Source: an uncultured Oscillibacter sp.
Lineage (GTDB): Bacteria; Bacillota; Clostridia; Oscillospirales; Oscillospiraceae
DNA: 64,000 nt
Direction of reading: 5' to 3'
NCBI GenBank assembly: GCA_900770295.1
Contig: CAAGJQ010000154.1
Location: 1-64,000 of the forward strand
A model generated the notes under the pieces. It searched no databases. It was given only the letters and a program-made list of their open reading frames with translations, and was not told the DNA's origin. Below are positions 10,345 through 17,375 of the stretch, piece after piece (position 1 is the stretch's first letter; each line of letters begins with the position of its first letter). The translations under genes were made by a program, and so were the position numbers.

Positions 10345-11406
10345 ATGAGTAGTTTTACTGAATCACAAATTCGTTCTGCTGAGCGGGAACTAGCTGATCT
10401 TGGCCGTCGCTGTTCCGATTACCTGCGGCAGGAACAAGACCTAAATAAAAAGATTTCAGACTTGCGGAAAGAGCTTTCAAGGGACAAACCTGATGATTCT
10501 TTTCGCCGCATGAAGAAATCTAGCATTAAGTCCTATGAAAGTAGGCTTGAGGACATTACACGATGGCATGTGTATTATGAGCAGCAAAGAGAAAGCAAAC
10601 TCAAAGACCTCAATCGGTTGCGCCAAAAACTTGATTACGAAAGAAGAGAAGAAGCTCGGAAACAAGAATACGACAAAAAGCAGACTGAAAAACGGCGGCA
10701 AACGGAAGACCCCCGTGCAAAAAACGAGCGAGAATACCAAAGGCGAAACGCTGGGCAGGAACCTCAGGCCACTACAAACACCTATCAGTCAAAGCCCGCG
10801 GGGCCGGGATTTTTAAAGGCATTCTGCTATATTTTCCTCGGCTTTATTGCGCTGGGACTTGTATCCCGTTTATTGTTTACGCCGGCTTCTGACAACACAG
10901 TAGAGCAAACCGCCAATGCTTCTCTTTCTGAATCGAATACTGCCTCCATGGGAATGATTGACTATATGGGGTTAACTGTTGCTGACATTGAGAGCATATA
11001 TGGAAAAGACTACGCAGTTGACTGGGGAACAAGCGGCGGATACTGGATCATTTACTCTGCTGATTCTGATTGCCCATATGCGTTCCTCTATCGTGGAAAA
11101 GAGCAGACCGATAATGATGAAACACCTAAATCTGATGATTTAATTTGTGGTGTGATTTCTGAAACTGTTGGGACAACAGTTATGAGAACAGCAAAAATTG
11201 GAATGGAACACAAAGACTTTGAGGCTGGCATTGGTCAGCTCTACGTTGCTCAAAGTGAGCCGGAAAGTGATTATACGCTCCCAGCTGCATGGATTGATTT
11301 CGAAGATAAAGGGGCAAATGAAGCCCAAAAAAGCAACTATTCTTTGATGGTTTTAGAAAATGGCGGGCAGGTTGTGTATGCACTGCTTTATAAACAAGCG
11401 AACTGA
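10345..11406 (+). CDS. Coiled-coil, single-pass membrane protein (element cargo, unknown function)
   Basis: I do not recognise this 353-residue protein. Residues 8-45 and 63-130 are strongly charged coiled coil (many K, R, E, Q), residues 131-153 form a polar linker, residues 155-177 are one hydrophobic membrane segment (FLKAFCYIFLGFIALGLVS), and residues 180-353 would be outside the cell if the basic side stays in. The outer part has no cysteine pairs or known motif that I can see. A GGGAGAG ribosome-binding site lies in the 12-base gap after the nuclease gene, so the two are surely one transcript. A sensor or membrane effector partner of the nuclease is a reasonable guess, no more. Confidence 0.75.
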   Translation: MSSFTESQIRSAERELADLGRRCSDYLRQEQDLNKKISDLRKELSRDKPDDSFRRMKKSSIKSYESRLEDITRWHVYYEQQRESKLKDLNRLRQKLDYERREEARKQEYDKKQTEKRRQTEDPRAKNEREYQRRNAGQEPQATTNTYQSKPAGPGFLKAFCYIFLGFIALGLVSRLLFTPASDNTVEQTANASLSESNTASMGMIDYMGLTVADIESIYGKDYAVDWGTSGGYWIIYSADSDCPYAFLYRGKEQTDNDETPKSDDLICGVISETVGTTVMRTAKIGMEHKDFEAGIGQLYVAQSEPESDYTLPAAWIDFEDKGANEAQKSNYSLMVLENGGQVVYALLYKQAN

Positions 11407-11460
11407 CTGTGTTGCCAAGGAAATGGCCTGAGGATAGGGCGGTTGAGCACCAACCCTGTT

Positions 11461-11479
11461 TTGACCCACTTTTGACCCA
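11461..11479. repeat. Candidate integrase arm-type sites, right end
   Basis: TTGACCCA occurs at 11461 and again at 11472, mirroring the TGACCC pair near the left end. Confidence 0.45.
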
Positions 11480-11553
11480 GAATAGGATTGGAACAAGCAG
11501 GGCTGGACGGAAACAACAGAAAATCTGCCGAGCGAACAGTGGTAAAAAGCACG

Positions 11554-11584
11554 AATCGGAGCCGAAACGACTCCGATTTTGCTT
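11554..11584 (+). terminator. Terminator near the right end of the element
   Basis: An 8-bp stem (AATCGGAG and complement) with a nine-base loop, followed by TTTGCTTT, 150 bases after the second cargo gene. Confidence 0.55.
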
Positions 11585-11593
11585 TGAGACAAC

Positions 11594-11638
11594 CTACGGA
11601 CCAGAAGGCCGGGGGTTCGAATCCCTCACGGCGTACCA
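11594..11638 (+). repeat. attR: displaced 3' half of tRNA-Arg
   Basis: Identical to 6871-6915. Only the 3' part of the tRNA is present here, so it cannot form a tRNA; it marks the right boundary of the element. Confidence 0.95.
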
Positions 11639-11644
11639 CGGCAG

Positions 11645-11690
11645 AAAACCCGCAAAGCCTTGAAACCAAAGGCTTTGCGGGTTTTCATTT
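11645..11690 (+). terminator. Native terminator of tRNA-Arg, displaced
   Basis: A 17-bp stem (AAAACCCGCAAAGCCTT and complement) with a six-base loop and a TTTTCATTTT tail, starting seven bases after attR. Before insertion this would have stood directly behind the tRNA gene. Confidence 0.8.
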
Positions 11691-11853
11691 TCTTGACGGC
11701 GCAAATTCTTATTCATTCTGCTTGAACTGTTTTATACGATTTTATCCGGTTTTATCCCCTGCTTCGTGGTACTAGTGTGGTATAAATATGGTACGTTTTA
11801 TCGCCAAAAGTTTCAAAATTGATAGAATGTTCCGACATCCATTATGCCTGCTA

Positions 11854-11994
11854 TCAGAGGATGTGCGTTGATAACATATATCTGCTGCTTACCATTCGGC
11901 CACTTTTCCGCAGCAGGTGGTTTCCCGGAATCAGTGACTCTATATCTACATCTACGAAAATCATTGACATTTGTCTGCTTTGGCGTCCCGTCAT
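11854..11994 (-). pseudogene. Fragment of an IS1182-type transposase
   Basis: From the ATG at 11994 the minus strand reads 46 residues, MTGRQSRQMSMIFVDVD and then SLIPGNHLLRK, which is the characteristic N-terminus of IS1182-family transposases (consensus near LIPENHLLRK). Homology stops right after LLRK and a stop codon follows, so only about a tenth of the usual 450-500 residues survive. A GGGAGGG ribosome-binding site is retained. The scrap lies 220 bases outside attR, showing that this locus has received more than one mobile element. I see no terminal repeats. Confidence 0.6.
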
Positions 11995-12003
11995 GCCGTA
12001 TCC

Positions 12004-12031
12004 CTCCCTATGGTTATTGTACCATAGGGAG
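12004..12031. promoter_or_regulatory. Stem-loop over the ribosome-binding region of the transposase fragment
   Basis: A perfect 10-bp stem (CTCCCTATGG and complement) with an eight-base loop lies just upstream of the fragment's ATG and covers part of its GGGAGG sequence. It may be the left end of the lost insertion sequence or a translation-limiting hairpin. Confidence 0.5.
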
Positions 12032-12079
12032 AATTGATACGCCGCTTTCCCCGGCATGCCGCTCCAGTCACCAGTCGGT

Positions 12080-12688
12080 CTAGGCAAGATGGCGATACGC
12101 ATCCAGGATGCGGCGTACGATCTCTTCCATGCCCAGTTCCTGAAGGTCAAAATACAAATCAAACCCGTCGTGTCTCCCCCACTGCAATCCAGTGTGGGAC
12201 TGATAATACATGCTCCTCTGTTTATCCGCTTTCCTGACCAGCGCCGCGGCTTTCTTCTCGCCAAGATGCTCCTGTTCCATTTTCCTGCGGACACGGGTCT
12301 CAAAGGGAGCGGCGATAAAAACAGTCAGAAGTCTCACCCCGTCGGTATCCCGCAGGATCTGGTCGGCACACCGGCCGATGATAACGGCGTCCTCCCTGCG
12401 GGCGATGGATTGGATCACCTCGCTTTGCAGCTTAAACAGTACGCTGGAGACGGATTTTCCCTTCGGAACATGGCTGTTTCCCTCATAGACAGCCTCATAC
12501 AGCCATGGATTTTCCTGTTTTTCATCAAAGTCGGCCAGTTTCTCGTGGTTCAGATCTCCATGCACGGCAGCCATTGCGATCAGCTGCTTGTCATAGCACT
12601 CCACGCCGAGACGGCGGGCCGCCTCCAGGCCGATCTCGTGTCCTCCGCTGCCAAATTGACGGCCAATGGCGATGATTCTATGCACCAC
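12080..12688 (-). CDS. Cytidylate kinase-like family protein
   Basis: A soluble 202-residue P-loop protein. The glycine-rich loop is GRQFGSGGHEIG near the N-terminus, and the rest follows the cytidylate-kinase-like family, including a VIIGRCADQIL segment in place of the usual NMP-binding region. These proteins are common in Clostridia and their substrate is unknown; they should not be equated with true cytidylate kinase (Cmk). The GTG at 12688 is preferred because AGGGGGCG stands six bases before it; an ATG at 12706 has no such signal. It stands alone between the transposase fragment and a divergent exporter gene. Confidence 0.85.
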   Translation of the reverse strand: MVHRIIAIGRQFGSGGHEIGLEAARRLGVECYDKQLIAMAAVHGDLNHEKLADFDEKQENPWLYEAVYEGNSHVPKGKSVSSVLFKLQSEVIQSIARREDAVIIGRCADQILRDTDGVRLLTVFIAAPFETRVRRKMEQEHLGEKKAAALVRKADKQRSMYYQSHTGLQWGRHDGFDLYFDLQELGMEEIVRRILDAYRHLA

Positions 12689-12706
12689 AGTTCGCCCCCT
12701 ATCCAT

Positions 12707-13024
12707 TTATCAGGTCCCGCGCCGCCAAATCATCTTCGGAAACGCTCCCTCGGGCCGTGCGCCTTGGACGCTTCCAACTCCACATGGGCCCTGTTTTTTT
12801 CAATATATCACGGTCAGTGCGAAAAATCATTATACAAACAGCGCGTTTTGTTGAAATGCATTTGTATCCCAGCTGATGCGCAACCGGACCCAGCCTGCGG
12901 TTCTGCATGTCGAATGGCACCTGTGGATGGTGTTTTTGCGAATATGGGCATATCATCCGCCGGCCGGGCCGGACACCCCAGAGAAATCGCCTTTTCTTCC
13001 GCTTTTGTCTGTCTGTTTTGCACA
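12707..13024. other. Intergenic region between divergent genes
   Basis: Apart from the candidate minus-strand promoter at 12829-12856 I see nothing in these 320 bases; a 108-codon open frame on the minus strand has no ribosome-binding site and arginine-rich composition typical of chance frames. Confidence 0.5.
12829..12856 (-). promoter_or_regulatory. Candidate promoter of the cytidylate-kinase-like gene
   Basis: Minus-strand TTTCAA and a perfect TATAAT separated by 16 bases, about 140 bases before the start codon. Confidence 0.45.
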
Positions 13025-13053
13025 TTGACCTTTTTCTGAACAGCTGACATAAT
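13025..13053 (+). promoter_or_regulatory. Promoter of the EamA exporter gene
   Basis: TTGACC and CATAAT are separated by exactly 17 bases, 42 bases before the start codon. Confidence 0.65.
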
Positions 13054-13095
13054 GAGGATCATCCCGCAAACCTATGAATCAGGAAGGTGTCCACT

Positions 13096-14055
13096 ATGGC
13101 GTTACAAAAGCGAATGGAGCAGTTCGGAGTTGTCTGTCTGCTGGCCACGCTCTGCTGTTTTCTCTGGGGCAGCGCGTTCCCCTGTGTCAAAATCGGATAT
13201 CAGCTGTTCCAAATTGACTCCGGACAGCCGTTTGCCCAGCTTCTGTTCGGCGGTATCCGCTTTACACTGGCAGGCCTCCTGGTGATCCTGTTCGGCAGTA
13301 TTCGCCTCCGCGGACCGCTGATCCCCCGCCAAGGCTCCTGGCCCATGATCGCCTCCCTCAGCCTGTTTCAGACCATTCTCCAATATGTCTTTTACTATAT
13401 CGGAATGGCCCATACCACCGGTGTCAAGGCCTCGATCATTGAGGCCTCCAGCACATTCTTTGCCATCCTGATCGCCTGCTTTCTCTTCCGCCGGGAATCC
13501 TTTACCGCGCGAAAGGCCGCGGGCTGCCTCCTTGGCTTCGCCGGTGTCATTCTGGTGAATCTGTCCGGCGGGAGTCTGGGCGGCGGCATGTCCCTCTCCG
13601 GTGAAGGATTTCTGCTCATCTCCGCTGTTTCTTACGCGGTCTCCTCCTCCCTGCTCCGGCGCTACTCCGCCCGCGAAAATCCGGTGGTCCTCAGTGGCTA
13701 TCAGTTCGTCCTCGGCGGAGCCGTGATGGTCCTGATCGGACTTGCGGGCGGCGGGCGGATCCGGTTCGATACCTTTAAAAGCGCCCTCCTCCTGCTGTAC
13801 ATGGCGCTGATCTCCGCTGTCGCCTATTCTGTCTGGGGCACGCTCCTGAAGTATAACCCTGTCTCCCGCATTGCGGTATTCAGCTTCATGACGCCGGTAT
13901 TCGGCGTTCTGCTGTCCATTCTCCTGCTAGGGGAAGGCGGCCAGCTGCCCTGGGCGCAGTATCTGCTGGCGCTGGCACTGGTCTGCTGCGGTATTTTCAC
14001 CGTCAACCGGCAGAGCGCTTCCGCTCTTCCGCGAAAGGAGAAACAGCACGCGTGA
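13096..14055 (+). CDS. EamA-family (drug/metabolite transporter) permease
   Basis: A 319-residue integral membrane protein with ten hydrophobic helices arranged as two EamA repeats. The first repeat begins with LCCFLWGSAFPCVKIGY, the typical W-G-S/N-F motif, and the second near residue 150 with GEGFLLISAVSYAVSSSLLRR. The charged tail LPRKEKQHA is cytoplasmic. Members export amino acids or other metabolites; no substrate can be read from the sequence. The ATG at 13096 has AGGAAGG eight bases before it; the GTG at 13087 falls inside that site. The next small gene follows after 57 bases. Confidence 0.9.
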   Translation: MALQKRMEQFGVVCLLATLCCFLWGSAFPCVKIGYQLFQIDSGQPFAQLLFGGIRFTLAGLLVILFGSIRLRGPLIPRQGSWPMIASLSLFQTILQYVFYYIGMAHTTGVKASIIEASSTFFAILIACFLFRRESFTARKAAGCLLGFAGVILVNLSGGSLGGGMSLSGEGFLLISAVSYAVSSSLLRRYSARENPVVLSGYQFVLGGAVMVLIGLAGGGRIRFDTFKSALLLLYMALISAVAYSVWGTLLKYNPVSRIAVFSFMTPVFGVLLSILLLGEGGQLPWAQYLLALALVCCGIFTVNRQSASALPRKEKQHA

Positions 14056-14112
14056 CATTCGCCCATAATTTTCTTCCCGCCGGACATACTACCGCCGGAA
14101 GGAGGGGATGGC

Positions 14113-14331
14113 ATGTCCCAACTGAGCACGTATTTTTCTCTGGACGAGGTGCACGGCAAACACGATGTGGGCCAGCTGAAACGGGAGCTGGACACTCTGC
14201 CCGGCGTCACCTCCGTCAGCATCAGCAAAAACGGCTGTCTGGCCGTGGACTACGATTCCACCGGCATCCGGCAGGAGCAAATCAGGCAAAAAATTCAGGA
14301 GCTGGGCTTTCTGGTGCGGAATGACGATTGA
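14113..14331 (+). CDS. Small HMA-like (ferredoxin-fold) protein without the CxxC metal site
   Basis: A 72-residue protein with the beta-alpha-beta-beta-alpha-beta pattern of heavy-metal-associated domains: GQLKRELDTLPGVTSVSISK is the helix followed by the G-V-x-x-V-x-V strand, and IRQKIQELGFLV is the second helix and last strand. The copper-binding M-x-C-x-x-C loop is absent, and the only cysteine is C42, so classical metal carriage is unlikely. An AAGGAGGGGATG ribosome-binding site precedes the ATG. It is probably cotranscribed with the EamA gene and ends at a strong bidirectional terminator. Confidence 0.7.
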   Translation: MSQLSTYFSLDEVHGKHDVGQLKRELDTLPGVTSVSISKNGCLAVDYDSTGIRQEQIRQKIQELGFLVRNDD

Positions 14332-14364
14332 AGCGCCGGGAAACAGTCTCCGCATACTTTGCGC

Positions 14365-14413
14365 AAAAAGAGCACCGGAAATGGTCGAAATGTCCGCTTC
14401 CGGCGCTCTTTTT
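14365..14413. terminator. Bidirectional terminator
   Basis: A 16-bp stem with one mismatch (AAAAAGAGCACCGGAA against TTCCGGCGCTCTTTTT) serves the converging genes on either side, with T runs in both directions. Confidence 0.85.
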
Positions 14414-14420
14414 CGTTTGT

Positions 14421-15059
14421 TTATTTGGCCTCTTCCCGGGGGCCGGGCAGGAACTCCTCCCCCGCCGGAACCATCTCCAGCCGGCCAGCGGACAGCTCCG
14501 TCAGACGGGGCCGGAACTGTTCCGCGCCACCGGCCGGGAAGGCCGTCCGAAGGGTGATGTCCGCGGCGTACGCCGCGTCCCGCACCACGCCGCCGCAGGC
14601 GGCGATATCCAGCTTCATCCGCTCGAACAGCGGGTATGTACAGGGCACGTCCCACAGCGTCCACAGGCTCATGGTGCTGATGCCCGCCGCGTCCAGGGCG
14701 TCCTTGGCGCCCTTGGTATAGGCCCTGGTCAGTCCGCCGGCGCCCAGCAGGACGCCGCCGAAGTACCTCGTCACCACACAGCAGACGTTGGTGACCTCCT
14801 CCCGCTGAAAGACGTTCAGCATGGGCTGTCCGGCGGTGCCCTGGGGCTCTCCGTCGTCGGAGTAGCGGACCACGTTCCCCTCTTTCAGCAGGTAGCACCA
14901 GCAGTTGTGCCGGGCGTCGTAGTACTTCTTCTTCATCTCCTCGATGCGGGCCCGGGCCTCCGCCTCGGTCTCCACCCGCCAGATATGGCTGATGAAGCGG
15001 GAGCGCTTCTCCACGAACTCGCTTTCGGTGTTCTCAAAGGGCACCCGATATGCGTCCAT
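14421..15059 (-). CDS. YigZ / IMPACT family protein
   Basis: A 212-residue member of the UPF0029 (IMPACT/YigZ) family. The N-terminal domain holds the signature in order: KRSRFISHIW, ARHNCWCYLL, YSDDGEPQGTAGQPML and VTRYFGGVLLGAGGLTRAY. The C-terminal domain (about 140-205) is the ferredoxin-like half. The eukaryotic relative modulates Gcn2 signalling; the bacterial role is unsettled. The start overlaps the end of the upstream GNAT gene by 26 bases, so translation is coupled. Confidence 0.93.
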   Translation of the reverse strand: MDAYRVPFENTESEFVEKRSRFISHIWRVETEAEARARIEEMKKKYYDARHNCWCYLLKEGNVVRYSDDGEPQGTAGQPMLNVFQREEVTNVCCVVTRYFGGVLLGAGGLTRAYTKGAKDALDAAGISTMSLWTLWDVPCTYPLFERMKLDIAACGGVVRDAAYAADITLRTAFPAGGAEQFRPRLTELSAGRLEMVPAGEEFLPGPREEAK

Positions 15060-15597
15060 TCCAGTCCTCCTTGGTCAACAGGTAGAAATAGCTCTGCCGG
15101 AACTCGCCCATCAGGGCCACGTGATCCGTTCTGGCGAACTGATAGCGGAAGCCGCACTTCTCCATGGTCCGTTTGGACCGCCAGTTTCCGGCGTAGTGGC
15201 CGCACCAGACACGCCGCAGGCCAAGATTGGTAAACCCGTATTCCAGCACAGCGCTCACCGCCTCGGGCATCAGCCCCCGGCCCCAGCAGGCCCGGCTCAG
15301 GGCATAGCCCACCTCGTCATCGGGGCAGTCCGGGAAAGCTCCGGCGGGATGGTTCCCCACAAAGCCCGCGGAGCCCACCACCCGTCCGGTCTCTTTCAGC
15401 TCCATGGCAAACACGCCGGGGGCGGAAAAGACCGTGCGGATGATCTCCCGGCTCTCCTCCTCGCTCCGGTGAGGCGGCCAGCCCGCAATGAGGCCCACGG
15501 CAGGGTCCTTCGCGTAGGCATAGACATCCGCCGCGTCGCTGTCCCGGAAGGGGCGCAGGCGCAAGCGGGGCGTCTCCAAAATAACAGTTTTCTTCAT
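15034..15597 (-). CDS. GNAT-family N-acetyltransferase (RimJ/RimL type)
   Basis: A 187-residue acetyltransferase. It opens with the LETPRLRLRPF strand of the RimJ/RimL group, and the acetyl-CoA loop is seen as EVGYALSRACWGRGLMPEAV, with W/GRG in place of the usual Q/RxxGxG pattern. The motif-B segment GNWRSKRTMEKCGF follows. The acceptor could be a ribosomal protein or a small amine. Its start overlaps the stop of the XRE regulator gene by four bases (ATGA), and it overlaps yigZ downstream, so the three genes form one compact operon. Confidence 0.93.
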   Translation of the reverse strand: MKKTVILETPRLRLRPFRDSDAADVYAYAKDPAVGLIAGWPPHRSEEESREIIRTVFSAPGVFAMELKETGRVVGSAGFVGNHPAGAFPDCPDDEVGYALSRACWGRGLMPEAVSAVLEYGFTNLGLRRVWCGHYAGNWRSKRTMEKCGFRYQFARTDHVALMGEFRQSYFYLLTKEDWNGRISGAL

Positions 15598-15800
15598 CGC
15601 TGCTCTCTGCGGCCCATCAAGTAATCCACGGATACCCCAAAGTGGTCCGCCATGGCCCAGAGGTTGTCAAAACCGGGTTTTTGCTCTCCAGCCTCAAAGC
15701 GTTGATACTGTCTATCTGTAATGCCAATCGCTTCCGCTACCTGTACCTGGGTCTCTTTCCGCTCCTTGCGGAGCATACGTAATCTCTCGTAAAAATCCAT
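15594..15800 (-). CDS. XRE-family transcriptional regulator
   Basis: A 68-residue protein that is little more than one Cro/CI helix-turn-helix (RLRMLRKERKETQVQVAEAIGITDRQYQRFEAG), with a short tail DNLWAMADHFGVSVDYLMG typical of XRE repressors. It heads the XRE-GNAT-yigZ operon. Immediately upstream is a perfect palindrome with 18-bp arms that also covers the divergent promoter, which is the natural operator for this protein. Confidence 0.94.
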   Translation of the reverse strand: MDFYERLRMLRKERKETQVQVAEAIGITDRQYQRFEAGEQKPGFDNLWAMADHFGVSVDYLMGRREQR

Positions 15801-15809
15801 ATGTCCCCC

Positions 15810-15838
15810 TTGACACGTCTAATTATTCGTGATATTTT
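15810..15838 (+). promoter_or_regulatory. Promoter of the small divergent gene
   Basis: A consensus TTGACA and TATTTT are separated by 17 bases. The spacer is exactly the left arm of the palindrome at 15815-15860, so binding of a repressor there would block RNA polymerase. Confidence 0.65.
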
Positions 15839-15860
15839 AAATTCACGAATAATTAGACGT
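15815..15860. promoter_or_regulatory. Perfect palindromic operator, 18-bp arms
   Basis: The arm ACGTCTAATTATTCGTGA is repeated without error as its reverse complement after a ten-base centre. It lies 15 bases upstream of the XRE gene and 22 bases upstream of the divergent small gene, and overlaps the promoter of the latter. Autoregulation by the XRE protein is inferred. Confidence 0.8.
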
Positions 15861-15881
15861 TTTTTGAAAGGTGGTCTTCCA

Positions 15882-16100
15882 ATGTCTGACTTTATGATAT
15901 GGCTCTACGCCCATTACATCAAGCCGCAAATCGACGCTGCTCCGCAGGGCGATTACGAATTCTGGCTCTCCCTGATGGACAGTGGGCTGGACCCCAACTG
16001 CCGGGAGGAGTTTGAGAAAACCCTGGAATTCACCGCCATTCACGCTTTCCTGCTGGGCCTGCGCACCGGTGAAGGACTGTCCCCGTTCATTCCTCGATAA
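15882..16100 (+). CDS. Small hypothetical protein facing the XRE operon
   Basis: A 72-residue protein that I do not recognise. It starts MSDFMIWLYAHYIKP, is rich in aromatic residues, has no membrane segment or signal peptide, and ends with AFLLGLRTGEGLSPF. AAAGGTGG precedes the ATG; the frame is open further upstream but crosses the palindrome, so that extension is not used. Its last 14 bases overlap the 3' end of hflX on the other strand. Expression is probably controlled by the XRE repressor through the shared operator. Confidence 0.65.
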   Translation: MSDFMIWLYAHYIKPQIDAAPQGDYEFWLSLMDSGLDPNCREEFEKTLEFTAIHAFLLGLRTGEGLSPFIPR

Positions 16101-17358
16101 AAGGCTCCACCTGACCCAGAGTCCGGGGGCCGCAGACCGCCGTCACGTCGATGGTCTCGCTGTACTCCACATTCTCCACCTTGGCCTCCCGGTACAGCAT
16201 GTCCAGCAGGCCGCCCTTGTCATAGGGGATGTGCAGCACCACCCGCCGGGTGCCCTTGTCCAGCCGCTTGTCGATCATCTCCAGCAGCTTGGGGATGCCC
16301 TCGCCGGTGCGGGCGGAGATGGCGCAGATGTCCTCGCCGTGGGGCATGATCTCCCCCGCCGGGACGCAGTCGCTCTTGTTGAACACGTCAATGCGGGGCA
16401 GGTCTCCGGCGCCCAGCTCCAGGATCAGATTCTCCACCACCTGGGCCTGGGTCTGCCACTCCGGGTTGGACACGTCGATGACGTGGAGCAGCAGGTCGGC
16501 GTATTCCAGCTCCTCCAGCGTGGCCTTGAAGGCCTCCACCAGCTGGTGGGGCAGCTTGCGGATAAAGCCGACGGTGTCGGAGATCACCACGTCCAGCGTG
16601 TCGCTGACCGTCAGCAGGCGGCTGGTGGTGTCCAGGGTGTCGAACAGCCGGTTGTTGGCCGGGATGCCCGCACCGGTCAGCTGGTTCAGCAGCGTGGACT
16701 TGCCCGCGTTGGTGTAGCCCACGATGGCCACCACTGGGATCTCGTTCTTCCGGCGCTGCTGGCGCTGGGTGCTCCGCACCCGGCGCACGTCCTCCAGATC
16801 CGCCCGCAGCTTGTCGATCTTCTTGTGGATGATGCGGCGGTCCGTCTCCAGCTGGGTCTCACCGGGGCCCTTGGAGCCGATGGGCCCCTTGCCGCTGGTG
16901 CCCGCCTGGCGCTCCAGGTGGGTCCACATGCCCGTCAGGCGGGGCAGCAGGTACTTGTACTGGGCCAGCTCCACCTGGAGGCGGCCCTCCTTTGTCTTGG
17001 CCCTCTGGGCAAAAATGTCCAGGATCAGGCCGCAGCGGTCCAGCACCTGGATGCCCAGCAACTCCGTCAGCACCCGCTGCTGGGAGGGGGACAGGTCATT
17101 GTCGAAGATGACCATGGTGGCTCCCACATTCTCGCAGTACAGCTGGACCTCCGCCACCTTGCCCTCGCCGATGAAAGTGCGGGGGTCCGGCGTGGCCCGG
17201 TTTTGCAGCACGATGCCCACGGTCTCGCCTCCGGCGGTCTCCACCAGGGCGGAGAGCTCCTCCATGGTCTCCTCGTCGGCGTTCTCTTCCTTTTTCAGCA
17301 CCGGGGAATTCAGCCCCACCAGCACCACTTTGTCACGAACTTCTTCTGTCTCTCGCAT
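16087..17358 (-). CDS. hflX: GTPase HflX
   Basis: Ribosome-splitting GTPase of 423 residues that rescues stalled or heat-damaged ribosomes. The N-terminal HflX domain ends in the signature GPIGSKGPGETQLETDRR, followed by a coiled-coil linker with RSTQRQQRRKN. The G domain shows G1 GYTNAGKST, G3 DTVGF, G4 NKSD and G5 SARTGEG. The start MRETEEVRDK at 17358 follows AAGGAGAG; a longer open frame upstream overlaps the flavin reductase gene and is not used. It lies 17 bases after the flavin reductase stop codon, in one unit. Confidence 0.96.
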   Translation of the reverse strand: MRETEEVRDKVVLVGLNSPVLKKEENADEETMEELSALVETAGGETVGIVLQNRATPDPRTFIGEGKVAEVQLYCENVGATMVIFDNDLSPSQQRVLTELLGIQVLDRCGLILDIFAQRAKTKEGRLQVELAQYKYLLPRLTGMWTHLERQAGTSGKGPIGSKGPGETQLETDRRIIHKKIDKLRADLEDVRRVRSTQRQQRRKNEIPVVAIVGYTNAGKSTLLNQLTGAGIPANNRLFDTLDTTSRLLTVSDTLDVVISDTVGFIRKLPHQLVEAFKATLEELEYADLLLHVIDVSNPEWQTQAQVVENLILELGAGDLPRIDVFNKSDCVPAGEIMPHGEDICAISARTGEGIPKLLEMIDKRLDKGTRRVVLHIPYDKGGLLDMLYREAKVENVEYSETIDVTAVCGPRTLGQVEPFIEE

Positions 17359-17375
17359 GTATGGAATGTCTCTCC

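Larger units (their letters stand above)
6871..11638. mobile_element. Small integrative element inserted in tRNA-Arg
   Basis: A 4.7-kb element delimited by two identical 45-bp copies of the tRNA-Arg 3' half. It carries a tyrosine integrase reading toward the left end, a 980-base hairpin-rich regulatory stretch, and two plus-strand cargo genes (a PD-(D/E)XK nuclease and a coiled-coil membrane protein). No conjugation, replication or phage structural genes are present, so it must be mobilised in trans or be a satellite. Its cargo is visibly richer in A and T than the flanking chromosome, a sign of transfer. Confidence 0.93.

Noticed and set aside
11594..11638. Second tRNA-Arg gene
   Set aside because: Only the 3' 45 bases of the tRNA are present; the D arm and 5' acceptor strand are missing, so it is the attR half-copy.
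12699..13025. 108-codon minus-strand frame between the cytidylate-kinase-like gene and the EamA gene
   Set aside because: No start signal, arginine-rich chance composition, and it crosses the candidate promoter of the kinase-like gene.
15034..15800. XRE-GNAT pair as a toxin-antitoxin module
   Set aside because: Known GNAT toxins pair with ribbon-helix-helix antitoxins and are smaller; this GNAT is of the RimJ/RimL type and is followed by yigZ in the same operon.
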